Assembly (NCBI GenBank): GCA_905480545.1
Contig: CAJQQR010000085.1
Location: 1-64,000 of the forward strand
Reading direction: 5' to 3'
From: an uncultured Pirellulaceae bacterium
GTDB taxonomy: Bacteria > Planctomycetota > Planctomycetia > Pirellulales > Pirellulaceae
Length of the DNA stretch: 64,000 bases
The notes beneath the pieces were generated by a model. It did not search any database. It had not been told where the DNA came from and worked only from the letters and a program-made list of their open reading frames with translations. Below are positions 54,807 to 63,381 of this stretch, in pieces; the first letter of the stretch is position 1, and each line of letters begins with the position of its first letter. The position numbers and the translations under genes were made by a program.

Positions 54807-55935
54807 GTGTTGAGTCCCACGCAGAAATCAAGTGATTTGCGGCGATGTCGATTTCTTCATCCGTTGTGAAACGACCGACGGAAATTCGAACCGTTCCCCT
54901 GCCGATTTTTTCCGAAAGCCCGATCGATCGAAGGGTTGCCGATAGGCTAACGGTATCCGAGTGGCATGCTGCACCCGTCGAAACGCAAACTTCTGGGATT
55001 CGTTTTAGCATGTTCGCAGCATTCACGTTCGGAAAGTTAACGCTTGATGTGTTGGGCAATCGATCAGTCATTTCTGCATTGATGGTGAGTCCATCACCGA
55101 TCTCGCGTTTAAGGATGGATTCCAGACGATCTCGTTTTTGTTGCTGTTGGTCGGAAGATGTGTTTAGCTTCTTGAGTGCCAGTTTGGCTGCGACACCCAA
55201 GCCCACGATGTAGGGTGTGTTTTCAGTGCCTGGCCGAACACCCCGTTCGTGATTCGCTCCATGTACGGATGGAATCAGGTTGGAGTCGTGACGCATAAAC
55301 AAGGCGCCAATGCCTTTTGGGGCGTAAAGTTTATGACCGGCGATCGTCAGGAAATCTACGCCCAGTTCTTCAACATCCGTTTTGACTTTGCCAACACTTT
55401 GTGATGCGTCGGTATGGAACAAAATGTTGCGTTCACGACAAATGCTACCAATCTCGGCGATGGGTTGCAGGCTGCCAATCTCATTGTTGGAATGCATGAT
55501 CGAAACTAATTTGGTGTTTGATTGTATCGCATGTTCAATTGAATCTGCGGAAACGACACCATGTTCATTGCAATCAATGAAGGTCACCGTACCGCCAAGT
55601 TCTTCATGGAATTTTGCCGGTACAGAGATCGCCGGGTGTTCAAAACAGGAGGTAACGAAGTTTGCGGTCCGATTCTCCAGTTGAAAAAATGTTCCCTTGA
55701 TCACGAGATTATTTGATTCGGTTCCGCCGGAAGTAAAGTAAATTTCTTCATGTTCGGCGTTGAGCAGTGTGGCAACTCTTCCACGTGCCTCTTCGATCGC
55801 TTCTTTGCAAGCCCGGCCAAGAGAATGAGAGCTAGACGGGTTCCCGAAATGTTCCCGGAGAAACGGAATGATTGCGTCTTGGACCTCCGGATCAACAGGT
55901 GTGGTCGCGTTGTAATCTAAATAAATTTGTTGCAA
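54799..55935 (-). CDS. Cysteine desulfurase (NifS/IscS family)
   Basis: 378 aa PLP enzyme that removes sulfur from cysteine for Fe-S clusters and thiolated cofactors. YLDYNATTPVDPEV start, TSGGTESNNL (phosphate-binding), MHSNNEIG, FHTDASQSVGK (Asp), TIAGHKLYAPKGIGALF (PLP lysine) and the active cysteine in CVSTGAACHS are all present. Length and STGAAC loop match the NifS/IscS-type (group I). No IscU, IscA or NifU gene is adjacent; the downstream partner is the KaiC-like ATPase (8-nt overlap). Confidence 0.93.
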   Translation of the reverse strand: MQQIYLDYNATTPVDPEVQDAIIPFLREHFGNPSSSHSLGRACKEAIEEARGRVATLLNAEHEEIYFTSGGTESNNLVIKGTFFQLENRTANFVTSCFEHPAISVPAKFHEELGGTVTFIDCNEHGVVSADSIEHAIQSNTKLVSIMHSNNEIGSLQPIAEIGSICRERNILFHTDASQSVGKVKTDVEELGVDFLTIAGHKLYAPKGIGALFMRHDSNLIPSVHGANHERGVRPGTENTPYIVGLGVAAKLALKKLNTSSDQQQQKRDRLESILKREIGDGLTINAEMTDRLPNTSSVNFPNVNAANMLKRIPEVCVSTGAACHSDTVSLSATLRSIGLSEKIGRGTVRISVGRFTTDEEIDIAANHLISAWDSTHE

Positions 55936-56271
55936 GGCGTGGTCCGCGGTTGATATTTGTTAGCTGAATCAAGACGATTTAGAGTATCCGGCGGAGGTGC
56001 GCGATTCAAGTGTCATCGCGTGACGGTCGGTCGTTTCTCCCTTGGAATTAACCGGATGCCCGGTGAAATTAACCGGATGCCCGGTAGTATTATCGGGAAT
56101 CGCTTCAATGTTTTGATCGCCAATCAAACATTTCAGACAGGTTTTTTTGCAGAGGGTATTCCACTGCATGGATTCACGCAGGAACGGAAAACGGGCATCG
56201 GAAATGGTGATTAAGAAAAAAACGAATCATTCGCGTGGAACCGTACGGAACGCAAAATACGATCCATCGAT
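55936..56271. other. Intergenic gap with a tandem duplication
   Basis: 336 bases. Contains two tandem copies of a 20-21-bp unit (56045-56085) built on TTAACCGGATGCCCGGT. No gene recognised. Confidence 0.5.
56045..56085. repeat. Two tandem copies of TTAACCGGATGCCCGGT unit
   Basis: The 17-base core is identical in both copies; copy 2 carries one extra A upstream of the core. GCCCGGT/ACCGG also gives a short inverted repeat inside each unit. Confidence 0.85.
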
Positions 56272-56853
56272 TCAAAATTCCTGCAGCATTTCTTCCAGCA
56301 ATTCCATTGGCAGTCCTACGACATTGGATTCGCTTCCGTCGATAATGTTGATCCAATCAAGTCCATCCTGAAATCCAAACGCACCCGCCTTTCCGATCCA
56401 GCTATCGGTCGCAAGATAATCTTTGAGCCATGCCTCAGACAAGGGTTCCATCTTTAGCTGTGTCGCGGCGACTTTTACCAGCTTTTTGTTGTCGGGACGG
56501 TTCCACAGGCAAACGCCACTGAAAACGCGATGCTCACGACCGCTCATCAGTCGAAGCATCTTCTCAGCATGGGCTTCGTCTTGGGGTTTTCCAAGAATCT
56601 GACCATTAATTTCACCAACGGTGTCGCATCCCAAATACAACCCGTCGTCAAACTTCTTTGCAACATTCTCTGCTTTTTGATACGCTAGTCGAGCAACTAA
56701 TTCGGCGGGAGTCTCTCCGGAGCAAGCACCGTCCTCTGCAGAATCGTCTGGCTGAACGACGTCAAAGAGGTAATTTGCCGCTTTCAATAATTGCTTGCGG
56801 CGCGGTGAACCGCTCGCCAGGATTAGCCGTGAAGTGTCTTTTTTAAAGCTCAA
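56272..56853 (-). CDS. maf: Maf-family nucleoside triphosphate pyrophosphatase
   Basis: 193 aa. LILASGSPRRKQLLKAANYL opening, central LARLAYQKAENVA-like block, catalytic CDTVGEINGQILGKPQDEAH and the late SWIGKAGAFGFQDG are the Maf signature. Members hydrolyse nucleotide triphosphates such as dTTP, UTP or modified nucleotides to monophosphates. The next gene (RluA-type) starts 42 bases away on the other strand. Confidence 0.9.
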   Translation of the reverse strand: MSFKKDTSRLILASGSPRRKQLLKAANYLFDVVQPDDSAEDGACSGETPAELVARLAYQKAENVAKKFDDGLYLGCDTVGEINGQILGKPQDEAHAEKMLRLMSGREHRVFSGVCLWNRPDNKKLVKVAATQLKMEPLSEAWLKDYLATDSWIGKAGAFGFQDGLDWINIIDGSESNVVGLPMELLEEMLQEF

Positions 56854-56894
56854 AATTTCCTCCGCTTGCTAGCATTTTCGATTGACTGAAAAAC

Positions 56895-57617
56895 GTGTCG
56901 CGAAATTCTTTGTCCGAAACCGACGTAATCTATGAAGATAATCATTTGATCGTGATTTCCAAAGCGTGCGGGATTGCGACGATGGGAACAACCGAATCGG
57001 AGGAAAGCCTTTACAGGCTGACAAAGGAGTTTTTGAAGAAAAAATATGAGAAGCCCGGCAATGTTTACCTTGGTGTAGTGAGCCGCATCGATTCGTTTGT
57101 GTCTGGCGTGCTGGTTTTTGCAAAAACATCCAAGGCCGCCAGTCGATTAAGTGAACAGTTTCGAAACGGCAAGGTTAAAAAATCGTACGTCGCGATTGTT
57201 GAAGGAAAAATGGAATCCCCCTCAGGGCATTTGAAGTCGTGGATGCGGAAGAATGATCGACTTCGTCGCGTTGAATCGTTCCCCCAAGAGGTCAATGGCA
57301 GTAAGTTTGCCGAACTTCGGTTTCAAGTTCGGAGCAGCAACCTGGAATTTTCACTGCTTGAAATTGAATTGATCACGGGCCGAAAACATCAAATACGCTC
57401 GCAACTTTCTGATCTGGGGTCTCCCGTTTTTGGTGATAGGAAATATGACGGCATCGAGAATTTCGGGAACGGAATCGCACTTCACGCACATAAGCTTAAA
57501 ATCTCGCACCCGACGAAAAAGACGTTGATGGAATTTGTCGACCCAATTCCTGATCGATGGAAACAAAGCCGAAAAATCGCACTCCTTCTACCGGGATTTC
57601 CGGGATGCGTCGATTAA
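56895..57617 (+). CDS. RluA-family pseudouridine synthase
   Basis: 240 aa from a GTG. It isomerises uridine to pseudouridine in rRNA or tRNA. IYEDNHLIVISKACGIATM is the family's first block; the catalytic Asp is in SRIDSFVSGVLVFAKTSKAA (usually HRLDxxTSG); ELITGRKHQIRSQLSDLGSP and FGDRKYDG form the last block. The HRL-to-SRI change next to the catalytic Asp is unusual. No S4 RNA-binding domain is present, so it is the short RluA subtype. Confidence 0.85.
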   Translation: MSRNSLSETDVIYEDNHLIVISKACGIATMGTTESEESLYRLTKEFLKKKYEKPGNVYLGVVSRIDSFVSGVLVFAKTSKAASRLSEQFRNGKVKKSYVAIVEGKMESPSGHLKSWMRKNDRLRRVESFPQEVNGSKFAELRFQVRSSNLEFSLLEIELITGRKHQIRSQLSDLGSPVFGDRKYDGIENFGNGIALHAHKLKISHPTKKTLMEFVDPIPDRWKQSRKIALLLPGFPGCVD

Positions 57618-57704
57618 TGGATAGCAACACTTGATGGCATGTTTTAAGATACAAAGTAATGTCATCTTTTCTACTTTCGAACATTTAGCTTTGCCTAATA
57701 CGTT

Positions 57705-59075
57705 TTGGCCCAAGTAACCCCCTCAATCTTCCGAAAATCAGCAATTCTCAGCGGTTTGGTCACCGAAGAGCAATTGAGCGCTGTAATTTCGGAACTGAAA
57801 GACTCGGCAGGAGGATCCGCAGCGGATATCAGTGAGCGTTTGATTGCCGCAAAATTAACGGAACAGGGTGTCATCAGTGAGTATCAAGCAGACCAACTCA
57901 TCGCTGGTCGAACAAAATTAAACCTTGGTCCCTACATTATCGTTGACTGGATTGGCCAGGGCGGTATGGGGCAAGTGTTCAAAGCCGTGCACGAAATGAT
58001 GGGACGAGAGAGTGCCGTCAAAGTGTTACCGCTTTCCAAGGCAACGCCGGAATCGATCGCGAACTTTCGTCGCGAAATTCGGATGCAGGCCAATCTTGAT
58101 CACCCAAATTTGGTTCGCGCGTATGACGCGGGCGAAGACGGAAATGTTCATTACCTAGTCGTCGAGTATGTGCCGGGTACCGATTTGCGGCGGCTGGTTC
58201 GCTCCAAGGGAAAACTCTCAATCCAGCAGGCGGCGACGATCGTCATGAATTCGGCGTTGGGTATCGAGTATGCACACCAACGCGATCTAGTGCATCGTGA
58301 CGTGAAACCAGGGAATATTTTGGTGACACCCGATGGCACCGCAAAGGTGTCGGATCTTGGGCTTGCTGGTTTTCTGGATGACCCAAGCGATCCGCGTCAT
58401 GGTAAAACGGTCGGGACCGCGGACTATCTCTCACCCGAACAGATTCAAACGCCACAAAACATAACGAAGGTGACTGACATCTATTCGTTGGGTTGCACGC
58501 TGTATTATGCGGTTACGGGAAAGGTTCCCTATCCCGGTGGAACCGCTGGAAGTAAAGCGCGACGGCACATGGAAGAGACGCCTTGGCACCCACGTCGTTT
58601 TAATGACGAGATTAGTGACGAGTTTGTTGATTTGATCGCCGACATGATGGAAAAAGATCCTGAGATCCGAATCCAAAGTTGTGAGGAGGTTGCCCAACGT
58701 TTATCGGCATGGGCCAGCGACGATGGGTTGCTGATTGACAATCCGTCGAGTCCGTCGCGATGGACGCCAGAGCCACCGCCTAGTGTCCAAAACGAACGAA
58801 TCGTCATCAACGCTCACGATACTGGCTCAGCGTCTTACGATGTCGCAGATCTTGCACTGACCGAATTAAGCGGCCAGACATCGCAGGGAACTGGATCGAA
58901 CGGAAATCAAGATACGCAGCGAACCGACGTGCCCGCTCCGCCGATTCCGGTGCTCGTTAACAATCAGATTGAGACTTCATCGACGAGCACCGATGTTACG
59001 CTTGCACTTTCGATTGCGATTCCGCTGTCGATCATCATTGGAATGGTCATTGGGTTTTTTGTGGCGAAACTTTGA
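57705..59075 (+). CDS. Ser/Thr protein kinase with C-terminal membrane anchor
   Basis: 456 aa starting at a TTG. A short N-terminal region (LSGLVTEEQLSAVISELKDS and DQLIAGRTKL) is common in planctomycete kinases. The kinase domain (about residues 72-345) has glycine-rich GQGGMGQVF, ATP-anchor AVKVLP, catalytic loop HRDVKPGNIL, DLGLA (in place of DFG) and YLSPEQ. After a Ser/Thr/Pro-rich linker one membrane helix ends the protein (LALSIAIPLSIIIGMVIGFF), so the kinase faces the cytoplasm. Its target is unknown. Confidence 0.92.
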   Translation: MAQVTPSIFRKSAILSGLVTEEQLSAVISELKDSAGGSAADISERLIAAKLTEQGVISEYQADQLIAGRTKLNLGPYIIVDWIGQGGMGQVFKAVHEMMGRESAVKVLPLSKATPESIANFRREIRMQANLDHPNLVRAYDAGEDGNVHYLVVEYVPGTDLRRLVRSKGKLSIQQAATIVMNSALGIEYAHQRDLVHRDVKPGNILVTPDGTAKVSDLGLAGFLDDPSDPRHGKTVGTADYLSPEQIQTPQNITKVTDIYSLGCTLYYAVTGKVPYPGGTAGSKARRHMEETPWHPRRFNDEISDEFVDLIADMMEKDPEIRIQSCEEVAQRLSAWASDDGLLIDNPSSPSRWTPEPPPSVQNERIVINAHDTGSASYDVADLALTELSGQTSQGTGSNGNQDTQRTDVPAPPIPVLVNNQIETSSTSTDVTLALSIAIPLSIIIGMVIGFFVAKL

Positions 59076-59129
59076 AGTTGCGTTTCGGTTTCAGCGCTGG
59101 CGATTCGTTAGGAATTTCCAAAAAAATCA

Positions 59130-59171
59130 ATTCGAAACCTGCAATTCAAAACCTGCAATTCAAAACCTGGC
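59130..59171. repeat. Three tandem copies of a 14-bp unit
   Basis: ATTCGAAACCTGCA (59130), ATTCAAAACCTGCA (59144) and ATTCAAAACCTGGC (59158) follow each other directly, 55 bases after the kinase stop codon. Confidence 0.85.
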
Positions 59172-59236
59172 AAACCCTCACTAAACGCCATGAACATTGG
59201 CGTCGCTCCGCTGGCGGGAGGATCAGCATGTTCAAT

Positions 59237-60172
59237 TTATTGCTTGGTTTTCAGGTCTAAAAGAAGCTTTGCGACGGCCGCATTGGCTTGATCGATCGGT
59301 AATCCCGCACGGATACCAGGTCGTTTGTGTTTAGATTTCGTCAACCAAGCGTCGCGCAGAATCGACATTTTTTTTGAGGCGACCGATACCAGTTTGTCGT
59401 CAAACAGAATTTTTTTCGCATCTGGCTTAATCGTTTTGACAATGGCTGTAGCAATTAGGCGATGGCATTGGTCGTTGAAATGGACACCATCGCCCGACAT
59501 GGTAAAGTCCGGATTTGATTTCCGCTTTGCATTTTGAAAATCAACAATGGGAGTGCGAATGTCAATCAATCCGTCCACTTTGGAGTCGAGCGTCATGATC
59601 CAATCGGCATATTTTTTCATGACCAAGTCATAATCTTCGTAGATCGAAAACCATGCAAATTTCTTACCCTCTTTTCCGACCAATTTATTCTTTTTTTGCA
59701 TGGGAAGTGGATCAAAGGGTGGCGGTGTCATCAGGACAATTTTTGCACCCGACTTCTTGATCTTGCCGATCAGCTCATGAATTCCCTTTTGGTACTTCTC
59801 AAAGCGAACTTTGTTAAACGGGTGATAGATTCCGTCGTTCATTCCATAGCAAACAAAAACCACGTTAGGTTTTAGTGCTTCCAAGACACGGTCTGTTCGT
59901 TCCTGAACGGTGGGGCGGGGGAACGGATGGTCGGGTTCCGACAATCCGCAGCACGTTTCACTGGGGAGCCCGACGTTAATGAATTCGATATTGACCCCTA
60001 AATTCATAAAACATGCGTCTACGTCTGAGATATAGGATCCTGCATAGGTATTCGAATCACCCAAGAAAATGACGCGGTCGTTTTCGTTTACCAGGGATTG
60101 TGAAAAAACGACGGATTCATCAGAGCACAGAAACGTAGTCAGAAAGAGAGCGACATGAATTGTTTTCATCAT
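59237..60172 (-). CDS. Secreted SGNH/GDSL-type hydrolase
   Basis: 311 aa from the ATG at 60172 (a second ATG follows at 60169; an upstream start at 60217 is less likely). Signal peptide (MMKTIHVALFLTTFLCSD). Block I: VIFLGDSNTYAGSY with the catalytic Ser; block III: CYGMNDG with the oxyanion Asn; block V: SGDGVHFNDQCHRL with the Asp and His. It hydrolyses ester bonds (lipid, polysaccharide acetyl or similar); the substrate is unknown. Confidence 0.9.
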   Translation of the reverse strand: MMKTIHVALFLTTFLCSDESVVFSQSLVNENDRVIFLGDSNTYAGSYISDVDACFMNLGVNIEFINVGLPSETCCGLSEPDHPFPRPTVQERTDRVLEALKPNVVFVCYGMNDGIYHPFNKVRFEKYQKGIHELIGKIKKSGAKIVLMTPPPFDPLPMQKKNKLVGKEGKKFAWFSIYEDYDLVMKKYADWIMTLDSKVDGLIDIRTPIVDFQNAKRKSNPDFTMSGDGVHFNDQCHRLIATAIVKTIKPDAKKILFDDKLVSVASKKMSILRDAWLTKSKHKRPGIRAGLPIDQANAAVAKLLLDLKTKQ

Positions 60173-60433
60173 TGGATCTTTTGAGAGTTGGGTTGAGCAG
60201 CCCACTAATCTTACCAATTATGATGTCAAGTCGCAGCCTTATTTAGATTGTTCGGGAAGGTTTCTCGCCAATCGGTTTTGTTCCGTGGCATGCAAATTGC
60301 CGATGAAATTTCCGTTGGAATACGGCAAGAAAATTTTAAGATTTGGTCGTAAGCCATCGTTCCGAATTGAACCATGGCGTTAGAATGCCTAATAATTTGA
60401 GTGACGGAACCAAAACCGATTCGTTAAATCCCC

Positions 60434-60853
60434 ATGGCAAAACAAGAAGTTTCAAAACGTCCGCTGAAGTTTAATGACTTTGATGAGTTAATTGCGGAGG
60501 TTCAATCTTTGGCAAATCACGGTTACACGTCGAGGGGGAATTGGACGTTGGGGCAAGCATGTGGTCACATTGCAAATTGGATGCGATTCCCAATCGATGG
60601 ATTTCCAAAGTCGCCATGGTTTATGCGACTTATTTTTTGGGTTATGAAGATTACGATTGGCCCATCCATGAAACGCAAAATCATGAGGGAAGGGTTCAAG
60701 GGAGGGTTGCCGACTGCTCCCGAGACCGTCCCCGATGCATCGAGTTTCTCAGACCAACACGGAGTTGAAAAGCTGAAAGAAGCAATCAATCGCATCGTAG
60801 AGTATTCCGGTGATCTATTGCCATCGCCGCTTTTTGGATCCATGGATAAATAA
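60434..60853 (+). CDS. DUF1569-type protein (DinB-like fold)
   Basis: 139 aa. The layout RPLKFNDFDELIAEVQSLAN, then NWTLGQACGHIANWMRFPID (His in the DinB-type metal-site position) and GLPTAPETVPDASSF fits the DUF1569 family, which resembles DinB four-helix bundles. Function is unknown. It stands alone. Confidence 0.75.
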   Translation: MAKQEVSKRPLKFNDFDELIAEVQSLANHGYTSRGNWTLGQACGHIANWMRFPIDGFPKSPWFMRLIFWVMKITIGPSMKRKIMREGFKGGLPTAPETVPDASSFSDQHGVEKLKEAINRIVEYSGDLLPSPLFGSMDK

Positions 60854-60969
60854 ACGTTGATCAAAGTTAGCCTGTTGCATGCCGAGCATCATTTGAGCTA
60901 TCTTGACCCGACGTAACCGGACTCTAGCTGGTGTTTAAAAATATACTTTGAGCGTTCGCTACGTTGCGT

Positions 60970-62106
60970 TTACTCTTCTTTCGGCGTTCCATCGAAATCG
61001 TACATTCGGTACGTCTTTTCCAAAACCGCGCCGGCTCGTTCGATCGTGCCACGCGAAAGCTTGTTGGTTTCAAGCACCCAGGACAATTCCGCGTCTTGGA
61101 TTCCCCACTCCAAAATTTCGGGCACCAATCGATAAAGAAGGGCCAGACCTATCCCCCATTTTTGATACTCTTGAACCACATTCGTGCTGATCATACGGAT
61201 TTTTTTGATCTTGCGTTTGTTCCAAAGCATGCGCATGAAACCAAATGGATACAACTTCCCGTCGATTGCTTTGATACGCGGGTTGTAGTCAAGCAGGGCA
61301 AATTGGGCGCCGATCGGTTTGCCGTCAACTTCGGCGATTGAGGTCATCTCAGGCGCGATCAAGTGCTTTAGACCTGCGGCTGTGTGCTCGATTTCACCTT
61401 CGGAAAGTGGCACAAATCCCCAATGGCCTTGCATTGAATTGTTATAGATATTCAGGAAGATTTTCAAATCGCGTTCGAAGTGCTTTTTGTCGATCGGACG
61501 GGTCTTGACGTTGAATCTCGAAATGGTCTCTTCGGCGATGAATTGGAGTTTTTTATCAAGCTTTGTCAGCATCGTGACATGACCCCAATACGCGAGAAGA
61601 TCGTGAGCTTTCTGGAACCCGTTTTCGAGAATCAACTTCTCATAATAGGGCAGGTTATAGGTCATCATGAACGATGGTGATTTGTCAAAGGAATCAACAA
61701 GCAGACCGCATTCATAATTCATGCTTGGATTACTTGGCCCACGGATCAGGTGAATGTCTCTTTCGCGGAGCCATTTTTTTGATTCGTTAAAGAGCGCAGC
61801 GGCGACATCGGAATCGTCTTCTGATTCAAAGAAACCGAAGAAACCACGCTTTTCTTTTGTAAATTTATTATGTGCGTGATCGAGAATGGCAAGAATGCGC
61901 CCAACGGTTTTACCGTTTTTCGTGGCGATAAATGCCTGCGATTCGGCCGAATCATAAAATGGGTGCTTGGCGAAGCCGACGACTTCTTTCTGGTTGCCAC
62001 GAAGGGGTGGGACCCAAGCCTCCGTTTCCGCGTAGAGTTTCCACGGCAAATTCAAAAAATCTCGCTTTTCGCGGCTTGATTCAACGGAAACAACTTGAAT
62101 TGACAT
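60970..62106 (-). CDS. GNAT-superfamily N-acyltransferase-like protein
   Basis: 378 aa. N-terminal region VSVESSREKRDFLNLPWKLY with KNGKTVGRILAILDHAHNKF and a C-terminal GNAT-like half (GKPIGAQFALLDYNPRIKAI, MISTNVVQEYQKWGIGLALL, AELSWVLETNKLSRGTIERA). The conserved GNAT Q/RxxG/A acyl-CoA motif corresponds to QKWGIGLA. Substrate unknown. It is divergent from the epimerase gene by 159 bp. Confidence 0.75.
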   Translation of the reverse strand: MSIQVVSVESSREKRDFLNLPWKLYAETEAWVPPLRGNQKEVVGFAKHPFYDSAESQAFIATKNGKTVGRILAILDHAHNKFTKEKRGFFGFFESEDDSDVAAALFNESKKWLRERDIHLIRGPSNPSMNYECGLLVDSFDKSPSFMMTYNLPYYEKLILENGFQKAHDLLAYWGHVTMLTKLDKKLQFIAEETISRFNVKTRPIDKKHFERDLKIFLNIYNNSMQGHWGFVPLSEGEIEHTAAGLKHLIAPEMTSIAEVDGKPIGAQFALLDYNPRIKAIDGKLYPFGFMRMLWNKRKIKKIRMISTNVVQEYQKWGIGLALLYRLVPEILEWGIQDAELSWVLETNKLSRGTIERAGAVLEKTYRMYDFDGTPKEE

Positions 62107-62265
62107 TGGGAACGTCCGATAAAATAGGCGAATGAGGGCGTAACGGTATTTTCGGCAATTGCCGTGTGGCTTCTCAAGGAATCTTTATTTTTGCCTAATT
62201 TAGGTGCGGTTTGAAACAGGGCGATCCGACAAAGTGAAGTTTCGGGTCGCAAGCGTGAATTCAGG

Positions 62266-63243
62266 ATGAAAAAAGTTTTAGTGACAGGTGCGACGGGCCT
62301 TCTTGGTAACAATATTGTCCGCCTTTTGGTGGATGACGGCGTATCGGTACGTGCTGCGGTACGGTCAACGTCGAATCGAAAACCGTTTGAGGGGCTTTCG
62401 ATCGAAGTGGTCCCGATCGATTTTGAAGATGTTGAGTCTTTGAAGCGAGCGGTGGACGGGGTCGACGTTGTCATTCATTCGGCCGGGTTTATTTGGTTTG
62501 GCTGGATGAAACTTGAGGAGAGTCGCCGGGCGAATGTGGAATACTCCAGGCGTTTGGCCGACATATGCCGCGAGAAAGAGGTCCGATTCGTCCATATTTC
62601 AACCGTTGACACGTTGCCGGCAAGTGATGGCAAGACTCCCATTTCGGAGGATTCCACCGGATTTGAAAAGCCACCCTGCAATTACGTGGTATCCAAAACG
62701 GAAGCGGAACGTGCGGTTGAAGCGGTGATCCAAAAGGGACTTGACGCGGTAATCGTCCATCCGGGGCTTTTTTTGGGGCCTTGGGATTGGAGGCCTTCCT
62801 CCGGTGAATTGATCCGAGCGATCAAGAAGCTAGGGTATTTTTTCACCTGTCCAACGGGCGGAATCAGTGTCTCAGATGTGCGTGATGTTGCCCGCGGGAC
62901 GCTATTGGCCGCTCAAAAAGGTGAAGCCGGGAGGCACTACATCCTCGGCGGCGAAAACGTTCATTATAAGCACCTTTGTCGCGAAATCGCTACAAGATGT
63001 GGGGTGGCAACACCTCGATTGCGAACTGGCCCGATCGCGTATTTGGTAGCATCTACGACAGCTGCGATTAATCGGGCCCGGGGAAATGAAACGCTTGTGA
63101 ACACTGCTGCGATTCGCATGGCTCGGTATTCTCATTTCTATAGCAGCGAACGAGCGAAAGTTGAGTTGGGTTATCAATGGCGTCCACTAAACGAAACATT
63201 GGACGAAGCGATTGAGTGGCTATCGGCGAACAATAAATTGTGA
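62266..63243 (+). CDS. NAD-dependent epimerase/dehydratase-type SDR (HpnA-like)
   Basis: 325 aa extended SDR. TGATGLLGNNIV (TGxxGxxG NAD(P) motif), active site STVDTLPAS...NYVVSKTEAE (YxxxK) and the C-terminal FYSSERAKVELGYQWRPL are intact. It resembles dihydroflavonol-reductase or hopanoid-associated epimerases; the substrate cannot be assigned by reading. Divergent from the GNAT gene. Confidence 0.85.
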   Translation: MKKVLVTGATGLLGNNIVRLLVDDGVSVRAAVRSTSNRKPFEGLSIEVVPIDFEDVESLKRAVDGVDVVIHSAGFIWFGWMKLEESRRANVEYSRRLADICREKEVRFVHISTVDTLPASDGKTPISEDSTGFEKPPCNYVVSKTEAERAVEAVIQKGLDAVIVHPGLFLGPWDWRPSSGELIRAIKKLGYFFTCPTGGISVSDVRDVARGTLLAAQKGEAGRHYILGGENVHYKHLCREIATRCGVATPRLRTGPIAYLVASTTAAINRARGNETLVNTAAIRMARYSHFYSSERAKVELGYQWRPLNETLDEAIEWLSANNKL

Positions 63244-63381
63244 TGGGAGGATCGAGCGTCGCGGCGGTGTGAATAACGGATTTGTTTATTGTGAAATTGG
63301 TTGCGGTTTCCTAAAATGTGATGTTATTGTTTCACGCTAATTGCCGTTTGAACCTTCTTGCTTTTCTGTTGTCGTCCGAAT

